A DNA stretch of 64,000 nucleotides from the NCBI RefSeq assembly GCF_031624635.1, contig NZ_JAMQOQ010000001.1, positions 620,001 through 684,000 on the forward strand, given 5' to 3'. Positions 34,335 to 42,006 of the stretch are shown in pieces. Every line of letters starts with the position of its first letter. Position 1 is the first letter of the stretch. The notes under the pieces are model-generated. The model searched no databases, was not told the origin of the DNA, and saw only the letters and a program-made list of their open reading frames with translations. The translations under genes were made by a program, and so were the position numbers. This stretch comes from Halogeometricum sp. S3BR5-2 (lineage in GTDB: Archaea > Halobacteriota > Halobacteria > Halobacteriales > Haloferacaceae).

Positions 34335-34796
34335 TCACTGGTAGTCGACTTCGCCGTCACCCTCCCCGATCCACGCGTCGCGGTCGGGTTCGCGGGAGTT
34401 CAGCGGGTCGATGTCCTTGTACCAGGGGACGTTCTTTAGCTGTTCTTTGTTGTAGACGAACTCGTCTTTCGTGTCCGCGGTGAACTCGAAGTTCTGCGTG
34501 AGCAGGATGGCGTCAACCGGGCAGACCTCCTCGCACAGGCGGCAGTAGATGCACTGACCGATGTGGAGGTTGTACTGTTCGCCGTTGCGCTGGTCGTCCT
34601 GAACGATCTGGATGGTGTCGTTCGGGCAGACGTTCTCGCACTGGCGGCACCAGATGCAGCGCTCCTGACTGAACTTGTGGACCCCGCGGAACCGGGGGCT
34701 GACTTCGGGCGCGACGTCCGGATACTCCACCGTGAACGTCTCGCCGTCCAGCGCGTGCTTCATCGTCGTCGCCATGGATTTGAGCAGTCCGATCAT
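34335..34796 (-). CDS. nuoI: Complex I subunit I, 2x[4Fe-4S] ferredoxin-type
   Basis: The 153-residue peripheral-arm subunit carries two classical 4Fe-4S motifs, CIWCRQCENVCPNDTIQI and CIYCRLCEEVCPVDAILL, that pass electrons toward NuoB. The N terminus (MIGLLKSMATTMKHALDG) is the amphipathic helix lying on the membrane. The ORF is open much further upstream, but those residues are an nuoH shadow; the ATG at 34796 overlaps the nuoH stop in ATGA. With NuoEFG missing in this operon, NuoI may be the entry point from ferredoxin (inference). Confidence 0.96.
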   Translation of the reverse strand: MIGLLKSMATTMKHALDGETFTVEYPDVAPEVSPRFRGVHKFSQERCIWCRQCENVCPNDTIQIVQDDQRNGEQYNLHIGQCIYCRLCEEVCPVDAILLTQNFEFTADTKDEFVYNKEQLKNVPWYKDIDPLNSREPDRDAWIGEGDGEVDYQ

Positions 34797-35851
34797 GCTA
34801 TCACTCCCACGATGATGGCCGTGAGCACCAGGTTCGCGAACGAAAGGACGAGCATGCCCTTCCAACCGATGTCGAGGAACTGGTCGACGCGGAGGCGCGG
34901 AATCGCCGAACGCGCCCACTGCGTGAAGAAGTAGAACGCCCATATCTTGATCAGGAACCAGACGAACCCGGGCAGGATCGGTCCCGCCGGGCCGCCGAGG
35001 AACAGCGTCGCCGCGATGGCGCCGCCGAGGAAGATGTGGACGAACTCGCCGAGGTAGATGAGCACGAAGTACACCGAGGAGTACTCCGTCTGGTACCCGG
35101 CGACGATTTCGGTCGGCGCCTCGGGGATGTCGAACGGGTTCCGGCCGACCTCCGCGAGGTTCGCGATGACGAACAGCACGAACGCGAACGGGTTGACGAA
35201 CGCGAACCACTGCGGAATCGCCACGCCGGCCACTGTCAGAAGCGGTTCGGTCTGCGCCGCGACGATTTCGCTCATCCGGAGGGAGCCGGTGAACAGCACC
35301 ACCGACGCCCCCGTGACGACGAGCGGTATCTCGTAGGCGATGTTGGCCGCGATGGCGCGCAGACCGCCGAGCAGCGAGTACTTGTTGTCCGAGCCGTACC
35401 CCATCATCATGATTCCGAGCGAGGCCATGGATGCGGCCGCGAACGCGAACACGAGGCCCGTCTCGGGGTCCGCGAGGTGGATGCCGTTACCCATCGGGAT
35501 GACGGCGAAACCGAGAATGGCGGAGAACGGAATGAAGAGCGGACCGAGGTCGTAGGCGGGTCTGTCGACGCCGTCGGGGATGACCAACTCCTTCGAGAGC
35601 AGTCGGACGGCGTCGACCACGATGGTGAGCAGACCGAACGGTCCGACGCGGTTGACCGAGATGCGGTCGGTGAACGCCGCCGTGATCTTCCGCTTGGCCC
35701 ACGGGCCGGCGACGGCCGTCTGCAGGAGGACGATGTTGGCGATGAGGAACGCGCCGAGGAGCGCCCCCACGACCGTCCCGAGCAGGCCGGACAGCCCCAG
35801 CAGGTTCGCGATGGTGTCCGGCAGCGGCGTCGTCGACTGCAGCGGTATCAT
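34793..35851 (-). CDS. nuoH: Complex I subunit H
   Basis: A 352-residue membrane subunit (NuoH/ND1) with about eight or nine helices that forms the quinone-access channel and E-channel. Recognisable are FTDRISVNRVGPFGLL, the acidic loop AEVGRNPFDIPEAPTEIVAGYQTEYS (in two adjoining parts), and the C-terminal WARSAIPRLRVDQFL. Stop and start overlap neighbours by 4 nt on both sides. Confidence 0.96.
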   Translation of the reverse strand: MIPLQSTTPLPDTIANLLGLSGLLGTVVGALLGAFLIANIVLLQTAVAGPWAKRKITAAFTDRISVNRVGPFGLLTIVVDAVRLLSKELVIPDGVDRPAYDLGPLFIPFSAILGFAVIPMGNGIHLADPETGLVFAFAAASMASLGIMMMGYGSDNKYSLLGGLRAIAANIAYEIPLVVTGASVVLFTGSLRMSEIVAAQTEPLLTVAGVAIPQWFAFVNPFAFVLFVIANLAEVGRNPFDIPEAPTEIVAGYQTEYSSVYFVLIYLGEFVHIFLGGAIAATLFLGGPAGPILPGFVWFLIKIWAFYFFTQWARSAIPRLRVDQFLDIGWKGMLVLSFANLVLTAIIVGVIA

Positions 35852-37521
35852 CGGTCGACCTCACCCAAGATGATGTCGAGGCTGCCGAGCGAGGCGATCA
35901 TGTCCGGGATGTACTCGCCGTTGGATATCTCCGGCAGCGTCTGCAGGTTCGAGAAGCACGGGCTTCGGATCTTGAAGCGGCCGGGCTTGTCGGTGCCGTC
36001 CGCGCGGATGTAGATGCCGAGTTCGCCCTTCGCGCCCTCGACGGCGCGGTAGATTTCGGTGTCGTCCTCGGGACGCAGGGTCCGCGGGACGTTCGACTGG
36101 ATGGTGCGCTCCTCCTCGGGCCAGTCCTCGAGCAGGTCGACGCACTGTTCGATGATCTTCGCGGACTCCTCGACCTCGCGCATCCGACACAGCAGGCGGC
36201 TGTAGTTGTCGCAGCCGTCGTCGGTGATGACGTCCCAGTCGAGTTCGTCGTAGTAGCCGTACGGGTCGTCGCGGCGCAGGTCGTAGTCGACGCCCGACGC
36301 GCGGGCGACGGGTCCGGTCGCGCCGTACGACTTGGCGACTTCCGTCGGCAGGACGCCCGTGTCGATTGTGCGCAGTTGGAGAATCTCGTTGCCGGAGATG
36401 AGGTCGTGGTACTCCTCCAGCGCCCCCGGCAGGTCGTCGAGGAAGTCCCGAATCTTCTCGAAGAACTCCTCGCGGGGTTCGGGGAGGTCCCAGACGACGC
36501 CTCCGAGGCGGAAGTAGTTGAACATCATCCGCTGACCCGTGAGGTCCTCGAGGATGTTCTGTATCTTCTCGCGGTCCCGCATCGCGTACATGAAGATGGC
36601 CGTGAAGTCGCCGTAGACGTCCAGCGCGAACGTCCCGACGGCCAGCATGTGCGAGCAGATGCGGCAGAGTTCCGCGCTCATCGTCCGGATGATCTGCGCG
36701 TACTCGGGCACCTCGATGTCGTTGAGGTCCTCCGCGGCGCGGGCGTACGCCCACTCGTTGAGCAGACCGGCCGAGGCGTAGTCCCAGCGGTCGGGGTACG
36801 GCATGATCTGGTGGCGGTACGTCTTGTTCTGGCACATCTGCTCCTCGCAGCGGTGGAGGTAGCCGATGTCGGGGTCCACGTCGGCGACCTGTTCGCCGTC
36901 GAGGACCGTCCGGACGTGGAGGACGCCGTGGGTCGCCGGGTGGTGGGGGCCGATGTTGAGGTACATCGTCTCCCCCTCCGAGTCCCGGTGGTCGTCCGCC
37001 AGCGGGTTCGCCCACTCCTTCAGCGTGACGACCTGCGGGCGGCGCTGGTCGAAGTCCTTCGACAGCGGGTGTCCCTGCCACGTGTCGGGCAGGAGGATGC
37101 GCCGCAGGTCCGGGTGGTCGTCGTACTCGATGCCGATGAGGTCGTACGCCTCGCGTTCGTGCCAGTCGGCCGTCCGGAAGACGGCGCTCGCCGACTGACT
37201 GCGCGGGTCGTCCTTCGCGGTGGGGACGACGACGCTCACCTCTCGTCTGCGGTCGTCGTAGCTCGTGAGGTGGTAGATGGTCTCGTAGCGGTCCTCACGC
37301 TCCTCCGCGGTCACGTTCGAGAGGTGGTCGAAGCCGGCGTCGTCGCGCAGGCGGAACAGCGTCTCCTGCACGTCGGTCGGCCGGATGACGAATCCCGGCG
37401 CGTTCACGTGGTCGTCGCGGCCGATGACGAGGTCGCCGAGCAGGTCGGCGATCTCCTCGCCCGTCGTCGGTTTCGCGGCGACGGCGTTCGACTGCTCGTC
37501 TCGTGGTTTCTCCAAACTCAT
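35848..37521 (-). CDS. nuoCD: Complex I subunits C and D, fused
   Basis: A 557-residue fusion. Residues about 25-170 are NuoC-like (30-kDa subunit: HEREAYDLIGIEYDDHPDLRRIL), and residues about 180-557 are NuoD (49-kDa; NIGPHHPATHGVLHVRTVLDGE), holding the quinone-site histidine and forming the catalytic interface with NuoB. The nickel-site cysteines of hydrogenases are not present. Fusion of C and D is known in haloarchaea and some bacteria. It overlaps nuoB and nuoH by 4 nt each. Confidence 0.95.
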   Translation of the reverse strand: MSLEKPRDEQSNAVAAKPTTGEEIADLLGDLVIGRDDHVNAPGFVIRPTDVQETLFRLRDDAGFDHLSNVTAEEREDRYETIYHLTSYDDRRREVSVVVPTAKDDPRSQSASAVFRTADWHEREAYDLIGIEYDDHPDLRRILLPDTWQGHPLSKDFDQRRPQVVTLKEWANPLADDHRDSEGETMYLNIGPHHPATHGVLHVRTVLDGEQVADVDPDIGYLHRCEEQMCQNKTYRHQIMPYPDRWDYASAGLLNEWAYARAAEDLNDIEVPEYAQIIRTMSAELCRICSHMLAVGTFALDVYGDFTAIFMYAMRDREKIQNILEDLTGQRMMFNYFRLGGVVWDLPEPREEFFEKIRDFLDDLPGALEEYHDLISGNEILQLRTIDTGVLPTEVAKSYGATGPVARASGVDYDLRRDDPYGYYDELDWDVITDDGCDNYSRLLCRMREVEESAKIIEQCVDLLEDWPEEERTIQSNVPRTLRPEDDTEIYRAVEGAKGELGIYIRADGTDKPGRFKIRSPCFSNLQTLPEISNGEYIPDMIASLGSLDIILGEVDR

Positions 37522-38228
37522 GGCGAATCAGCCCAGTTGTACCGCATCACGAGGTCGTCCGTCTCTATCTCGTCGGCGAGTTTGTCGATCAGTTCGTCCT
37601 GTTCGAGGTCGCTGAACTGTTCGAGTTCGTACGGTTTGACCGTCACCGGACTCGACTCGCCCTCTGCGATGCGCTGCTGTAGTTTCGCGACGCCGTAGAC
37701 GAGGGCCTCCGGGCGCGGCGGGCAACCCGGAACGTGGATGTCGACCGGGATGACCTCTTCTGCGCCCTTGATGACGTTGTACCCCTCCTGGAACGGGCCG
37801 CCCGAGATGGTGCACGAACCCATCCCGATGACGAACTTCGGCTCGGGCATCTGGTCGTACACGCGCTTCATCCGCGGCGCGAACTTCGAGACGATGGTTC
37901 CCGGCACGATGATGACGTCGGCCTGCCGCGGCGACGCCCGGGGGACCCCGGCGTGGAAGCGGTCGAGGTCGTGTTTCACCGAGTAGGTGTGCATCATCTC
38001 GATGCTGCAGCAGGCGATGCCGAACTGCAGCATGAACATCGAAGAGCCGCGAACCCAGTTCATGAAGTTGTCGAACTTCGTGAGGATGAACGGCGAGGAG
38101 CCGAACGCCTCGCGAAGCTTCGAGTTGAACCGGTTGTCCGTCCCGGATCCCGTCATCCGGGCGTCGCGGGTCTTCGTCTGTACCTGTGAGTCGTCTGTAA
38201 CGAACGGTTGGTTCTGGTCGCTGCTCAT
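37518..38228 (-). CDS. nuoB: Complex I subunit B
   Basis: A 236-residue subunit that binds the terminal N2 [4Fe-4S] cluster next to quinone. The four cysteine ligands are in FGIACCSIEMMHTY (tandem pair), IGMGSCTISGGPF and VPGCPPRPEAL. The first 55 residues are a variable, polar extension (MSSDQNQPFVTDDSQVQTKT). I chose ATG 38228, overlapping the nuoA stop in ATGA; an upstream start would add 17 shadow residues. Confidence 0.96.
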   Translation of the reverse strand: MSSDQNQPFVTDDSQVQTKTRDARMTGSGTDNRFNSKLREAFGSSPFILTKFDNFMNWVRGSSMFMLQFGIACCSIEMMHTYSVKHDLDRFHAGVPRASPRQADVIIVPGTIVSKFAPRMKRVYDQMPEPKFVIGMGSCTISGGPFQEGYNVIKGAEEVIPVDIHVPGCPPRPEALVYGVAKLQQRIAEGESSPVTVKPYELEQFSDLEQDELIDKLADEIETDDLVMRYNWADSP

Positions 38229-38641
38229 GCGTCTTGTCTCTCTGTCTTCCGGCGGTTCGCCAGCGGGCTTTTGACCCACTTGACTGCGCCGTTACGCCAC
38301 GCCCACACGAGACCGATGACCAGCACGCCGACGAACACTAACATCGGCAGCAGTACGGCCGTCAGACTCGCCCCTTGCTCCAGCGCGGAACGGTAGATGA
38401 CCGTCCACGGGAAGATGAGGACGGTTTCGACGTCGAACACGAGGAACAGCAGCGCGACCATGTAGTATTGGATATTGAACTGGACGCGCGCCGATCCCGT
38501 GGGTACCTCACCGCTCTCGTAGGTGGCGCTCTTTCCTTGTTCCGGCACCGATGGCCGTATCATGGCTGACGTCTGCATCATCCCGATGGGGATGCCGACA
38601 GCCACGAGGGCCAACGCGCCGATTGCGATCCATGCACTCAT
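38225..38641 (-). CDS. nuoA: Complex I subunit A
   Basis: A 138-residue three-helix subunit (NuoA/ND3), first gene of the operon. The loop between helices 1 and 2 has YESGEVPTGSARVQFNIQYY (the TYESGE-type loop; the cysteine of mitochondrial ND3 is replaced), and helix 2 has LFLVFDVETVLIFPW with the conserved DVE. An AGGAG Shine-Dalgarno precedes the ATG by about 8 nt, and a TATA box is centred near 38685. Confidence 0.95.
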   Translation of the reverse strand: MSAWIAIGALALVAVGIPIGMMQTSAMIRPSVPEQGKSATYESGEVPTGSARVQFNIQYYMVALLFLVFDVETVLIFPWTVIYRSALEQGASLTAVLLPMLVFVGVLVIGLVWAWRNGAVKWVKSPLANRRKTERQDA

Positions 38642-39097
38642 TCCGTAATCTCCTGACGTGCCACGGTTAGAAGCGGCCCCCTATAAGCGTTGATTTGTGC
38701 GCGTCCGGCGGTTACGCCGGGTAACTATCCGGAAATCACTCGGGAAAAGAAAGTCGCCGTTTCGAGGCGAAAACCAGCGCGTGCGCTCCGTTCGCGGGCG
38801 AGAGGCTCACGGCCGATGGTGGCCGTCGACGGCGCTTCTCTTCGGGCCCCTCCCGACCCCCCACCACGCGGGTTCGGTGGTGCGCGGGCGACGAACGGTT
38901 GCGAACGGCGACTCTTCGCCCGCGAGGAGTGACAGAGAAGCGAGACACAGATAGATAGGTGACTGTATATCCGATAGCAAAAATGATTATATTACGTCGG
39001 TCACGTTGTTTATTCAGATATTTCTTCATGATTCAGACAGCGCAAATTCAACCTGCCGGAGTGCAGGAAAGAGACGGAGACGCGGAGGCGGTCTGAC
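38642..39097. other. 456-nt intergenic region, GC-rich then AT-rich, no supportable gene
   Basis: Apart from the nuo promoter, the first half (to about 38930) is GC-rich with only shadow-like ORFs. The second half (38940-39060) is markedly AT-rich for this genome, with GTATATCC, ATTATATTACG and GTTTATTC stretches that could act as promoter elements for the TackOD1 gene or an unannotated small RNA. I see no tRNA or conserved RNA motif. Confidence 0.5.
38680..38691 (-). promoter_or_regulatory. Probable promoter of the nuo operon
   Basis: On the minus strand ACGCTTATAGG is centred about 44 nt before nuoA ATG. Initiation about 26 nt downstream would leave a leader of roughly 18 nt containing AGGAG (38650-38654), one of the few leadered genes here. 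Confidence 0.6.
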
Positions 39098-40090
39098 GTG
39101 GTCTCTCCCGGAAAACTGCGCCTCGTGTCCGAACTCGCCGAGGGGTCCAAAGACTCGTACCGACCGACGGTCGACGAGGGGAGAGACGTCACCTATCCCG
39201 CCGTCGACGAGACGCTCGTCTCGGAGGAGACGCGTCCGAAGGACGCGCTCGAATCGCTGACCGAACGGGAGATACTCGAGCGGACCTTCGAGGGGAAGGT
39301 GTACACCTGCCCGGAGTGCCGCGAGGGCGAGATGACGTACGCGACCGCCTGTCCCCGGTGTCAGTCGCTGTACATCGTCGACACCGAACTCCTCCAGTGC
39401 GGCGGGTGCGGGCGGGCCGCGCCGCCCGAGGCGTTCGAGGACGACGACGGCGAAATCGTCTGTCACGGCTGCGGTTCGACGATGGAGTCGATGGACCAAC
39501 TGGAGCGAACGAGCCGGTACCGGTGTCACGACTGCGGCGAACAGCACGTGACGCCCGCCCACGCGCTCCGGTGTGAGAACGAGACGGGGCACCGCGGCGG
39601 CGGCTTCGCCTGCGACCCGCACGACGCCGTCGAACACGCGCTGTTCCGCTACCGCCTCGGGGAGAGCGGCGAACCGTGGCTCGAAACGCAGGTGCGGGCG
39701 AGGCGGACCATCGCGGAGGCGCTCGAAGACCGCGGATACGCCGTCGAGGAGGACGCGACCGTCACCACCGACGCGGGGAGCCAACACCGCCTCCACGTCT
39801 ACGCGACGGACGAACTGCTGGGGAAGGGAGCCGTCGTCTCCGTCCACGAGCAACCGACCGTCGGCGACGTCGATGCCCTCGAGACCACTGCCCGGGAACT
39901 CTCCGCGCAGGCGCTTCTCGTCCCGACGCTCGGCGTCGTCGACGAGAGCGTGGTGAACCGCGCCGACGCGGCCGACGTTCGCATCGTGACCGTGACGGAC
40001 GAAGGGGAGATCGAACGGGAGTACGAGGTGACGGAGAACCTCGGCGACGACCGGTCGTTCCTCGGGCGACTCACGTCCTCGCTGCGGTGA
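39098..40090 (+). CDS. TackOD1-type zinc protein with nuclease-fold-like C-terminal domain
   Basis: The 330-residue protein has a cysteine-rich domain at residues about 55-165: CPEC, CPRC, CGGC, CHGC and CHDC knuckles plus a final Cys (ALRC), matching the 'Thaumarchaeal output domain 1' outline, including DALESLTEREILERTFEGKV before the first knuckle. The C-terminal part (about 190-310; VEHALFRYRLGESGEPWLE, HRLHVYATDELLGKGAVVSV, LSAQALLVPTLGV) has the alpha-beta order of Mrr/PD-(D/E)XK folds, but the catalytic Asp and ExK positions look changed (His and HEQ). Start is GTG 39098. Role unknown, perhaps a signalling output. Confidence 0.78.
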   Translation: MVSPGKLRLVSELAEGSKDSYRPTVDEGRDVTYPAVDETLVSEETRPKDALESLTEREILERTFEGKVYTCPECREGEMTYATACPRCQSLYIVDTELLQCGGCGRAAPPEAFEDDDGEIVCHGCGSTMESMDQLERTSRYRCHDCGEQHVTPAHALRCENETGHRGGGFACDPHDAVEHALFRYRLGESGEPWLETQVRARRTIAEALEDRGYAVEEDATVTTDAGSQHRLHVYATDELLGKGAVVSVHEQPTVGDVDALETTARELSAQALLVPTLGVVDESVVNRADAADVRIVTVTDEGEIEREYEVTENLGDDRSFLGRLTSSLR

Positions 40091-40109
40091 CGCGGGCGCG
40101 GCGCTACGT

Positions 40110-40751
40110 CTACTTCTCGCGCGACTCGACGTAGCCGGCCACGCCCATGTCGTGGAGGTCCCGCGAGTCCCGCGCGACCCCGCCGGTCAGCGACTCGTGG
40201 TACTCCACGAGGCGCGTCTCCAGTTCCTCGTGCTCGCGCGCGAGCATCTGGACGGCCGACAGCGCCGCGTTGAACGACTTGCCCGCGTCGACGGCGACGA
40301 TGGGCGCGCCCGTCGGCATCCCGATGACCGAGTCGACGGACTTCTCTTGGACCGGCACGCCGACGACCGGCAGGGGGTAGGCGATGGAGGCGGTCATGTT
40401 CGGCAGGTCGGCGGACTTCCCGCCCGCGCCGGCGATTATCACGTCTAACCCCCTGTCCGCCGCCGTCTCGCCGTAGGCGTACATCAACTCGGGCGTCCGG
40501 TGCGCGGAGACGACGTACGTCTCGTACGAAAAGCGCGCGTCGGGCGCCTCGGAGAAGTCGGTCTGCTCCGCGAATCCGAGTTCGTCGAGGGCCTCGTGCG
40601 CGCCGCGCATGACCTCCAAATCCGAGTCCGACCCCATGATGATGCCCACGTCGGGCGTCGTCTCGGGGTCCGCGTCGGTGTCGGCCTCCTCTCTCAACCG
40701 ATCGATGAGCGATTCGACGGTCACGTCGTCCGCGTCGGTGTCGTCAGTCAT
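40110..40751 (-). CDS. purE: N5-carboxyaminoimidazole ribonucleotide mutase
   Basis: A 213-residue class I PurE that converts N5-CAIR to CAIR in purine synthesis. Core motifs: VGIIMGSDSDLEVM, the catalytic histidine in VVSAHRTPELMY, GAGGKSADLPNMTAS and PLPVVGVPVQ. An acidic N-terminal extension of about 33 residues precedes the core. It lies 7 nt after purK, so the pair is an operon. The C-terminal helix (RDLHDMGVAGYVESREK) is longer than in bacteria. Confidence 0.96.
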   Translation of the reverse strand: MTDDTDADDVTVESLIDRLREEADTDADPETTPDVGIIMGSDSDLEVMRGAHEALDELGFAEQTDFSEAPDARFSYETYVVSAHRTPELMYAYGETAADRGLDVIIAGAGGKSADLPNMTASIAYPLPVVGVPVQEKSVDSVIGMPTGAPIVAVDAGKSFNAALSAVQMLAREHEELETRLVEYHESLTGGVARDSRDLHDMGVAGYVESREK

Positions 40752-40758
40752 TGTGGGT

Positions 40759-41925
40759 TCACTCGAACGTCAGTCCGTCCCGCAGGTCCTTCGCGCGCGA
40801 GAGCAACTCGTCCACGTCCGCGCCGTCGTCGCTCGCGCCGTCCTCGCCCGTCAGCGTGAGGTGGCCCATCTTCCGCAGGGGCCGCACCTCGGCTTTCCCG
40901 TACCAGTGCAGCGACGCGCCGTCGGTTCCGAGAATCGACTCCACGTTGCCGAGTTCGGCCCGTCGCGACTCCTCCACGGTGCCGAGGACGTTCGCCATCG
41001 CGGTGGGCGACCGGCGGGCGGGCGACCCGAGCGGCCACCCGAGGACGGCGCGGACGTGCTGTTCGAACTGCGAGGTGCGCGCGCCCTCGATGGTCCAGTG
41101 CCCCGAGTTGTGCGGGCGCGGCGCTATCTCGTTGACCGATATCTCTCCGCCCTCGGTCTCGAACATCTCGATGCCGTAGACGCCGCGGCCGTCGAGCACC
41201 GAGAGCACGTCGCGAGCCACCTCGTCGGCGCGCGCGAGCGTCTCGTCGTCCGTCCGCGCCGGAACGACCGTCTCGCGCAGAATCTCCTCCTCGTGTATAT
41301 TCTCCCCGACGGGGAACGTCCGCACCTCGCCGTCGCCCTGCGCGGCGATGACGGAGAGTTCGCGCGCGAAGTCGACGAACGTCTCGGCCATCGCGGGGCC
41401 GCCGACGGCGTCGAGAGCGTCGTCTATCTCGCTCTCGTCGCGGACGGGGACGTTGCCGCGGCCGTCGTAGCCGCCGGTTCTGGCCTTCAGCATCACCGAC
41501 CCGAACTCCTCGAGGGCGGCGCGCAGGTCCTCGGCGTCGTCGACCTTCCGGAACGGTGGAACCGGGACGCCGGCGTCTTCGAGCGCCCGCTTCTGGACGA
41601 GTTTGTCCTCGATGAGCGACAGCGTCTCGGGGGAGGGATGCACGGAGAGGCCGCGTTCCGCCGCCACCTCCTCCAGGAGGTCGGAGTCCGCGAGTTCTAT
41701 CTCGAACGTCAGCGCGTCCGCCCGCGAGGCGAGTTCGCCGAACGCCTCGGGGTCGTCGAAGCCGCCGACTATCTGGTCGCGCGCGACGGGCGCGGCGGGG
41801 CAGTCGGGCGTCGGGTCGAGGACGACCACCTCGACGCCGAGGGGCGCGGCCGCCTCGGCGAGCATCCGCCCGAGTTGGCCGCCGCCGACGACGCCGAGCG
41901 TGGGACCGGGAACGGTGACAGTCAC
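40759..41925 (-). CDS. purK: N5-carboxyaminoimidazole ribonucleotide synthetase
   Basis: A 388-residue ATP-grasp enzyme that makes N5-CAIR from AIR, bicarbonate and ATP. N-terminal signature GVVGGGQLGRMLAEAAAPLG; ATP-grasp residues in VMLKARTGGYDGRGN; metal/phosphate region SVNEIAPRPHNSGHWTIEGA. Length and order are typical. It precedes purE with a 7-nt gap. It reads toward 40.7 kb and has an 81-nt gap to the agl23 stop. Confidence 0.96.
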   Translation of the reverse strand: MTVTVPGPTLGVVGGGQLGRMLAEAAAPLGVEVVVLDPTPDCPAAPVARDQIVGGFDDPEAFGELASRADALTFEIELADSDLLEEVAAERGLSVHPSPETLSLIEDKLVQKRALEDAGVPVPPFRKVDDAEDLRAALEEFGSVMLKARTGGYDGRGNVPVRDESEIDDALDAVGGPAMAETFVDFARELSVIAAQGDGEVRTFPVGENIHEEEILRETVVPARTDDETLARADEVARDVLSVLDGRGVYGIEMFETEGGEISVNEIAPRPHNSGHWTIEGARTSQFEQHVRAVLGWPLGSPARRSPTAMANVLGTVEESRRAELGNVESILGTDGASLHWYGKAEVRPLRKMGHLTLTGEDGASDDGADVDELLSRAKDLRDGLTFE

Positions 41926-42006
41926 GGTCGGCCGGTTGTGGACGTCACTGCATAAGCGTTACCGATTCGAGAGGAGAATACTCACGAACGTGTATCTTCG
42001 AACCGG

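Noticed and set aside
38736-39029. Minus-strand ORF of 97 codons in the nuo/TackOD1 gap
   Set aside because: It covers both a GC-rich and an AT-rich stretch, has a basic composition unlike the neighbours, and lacks any recognisable motif.
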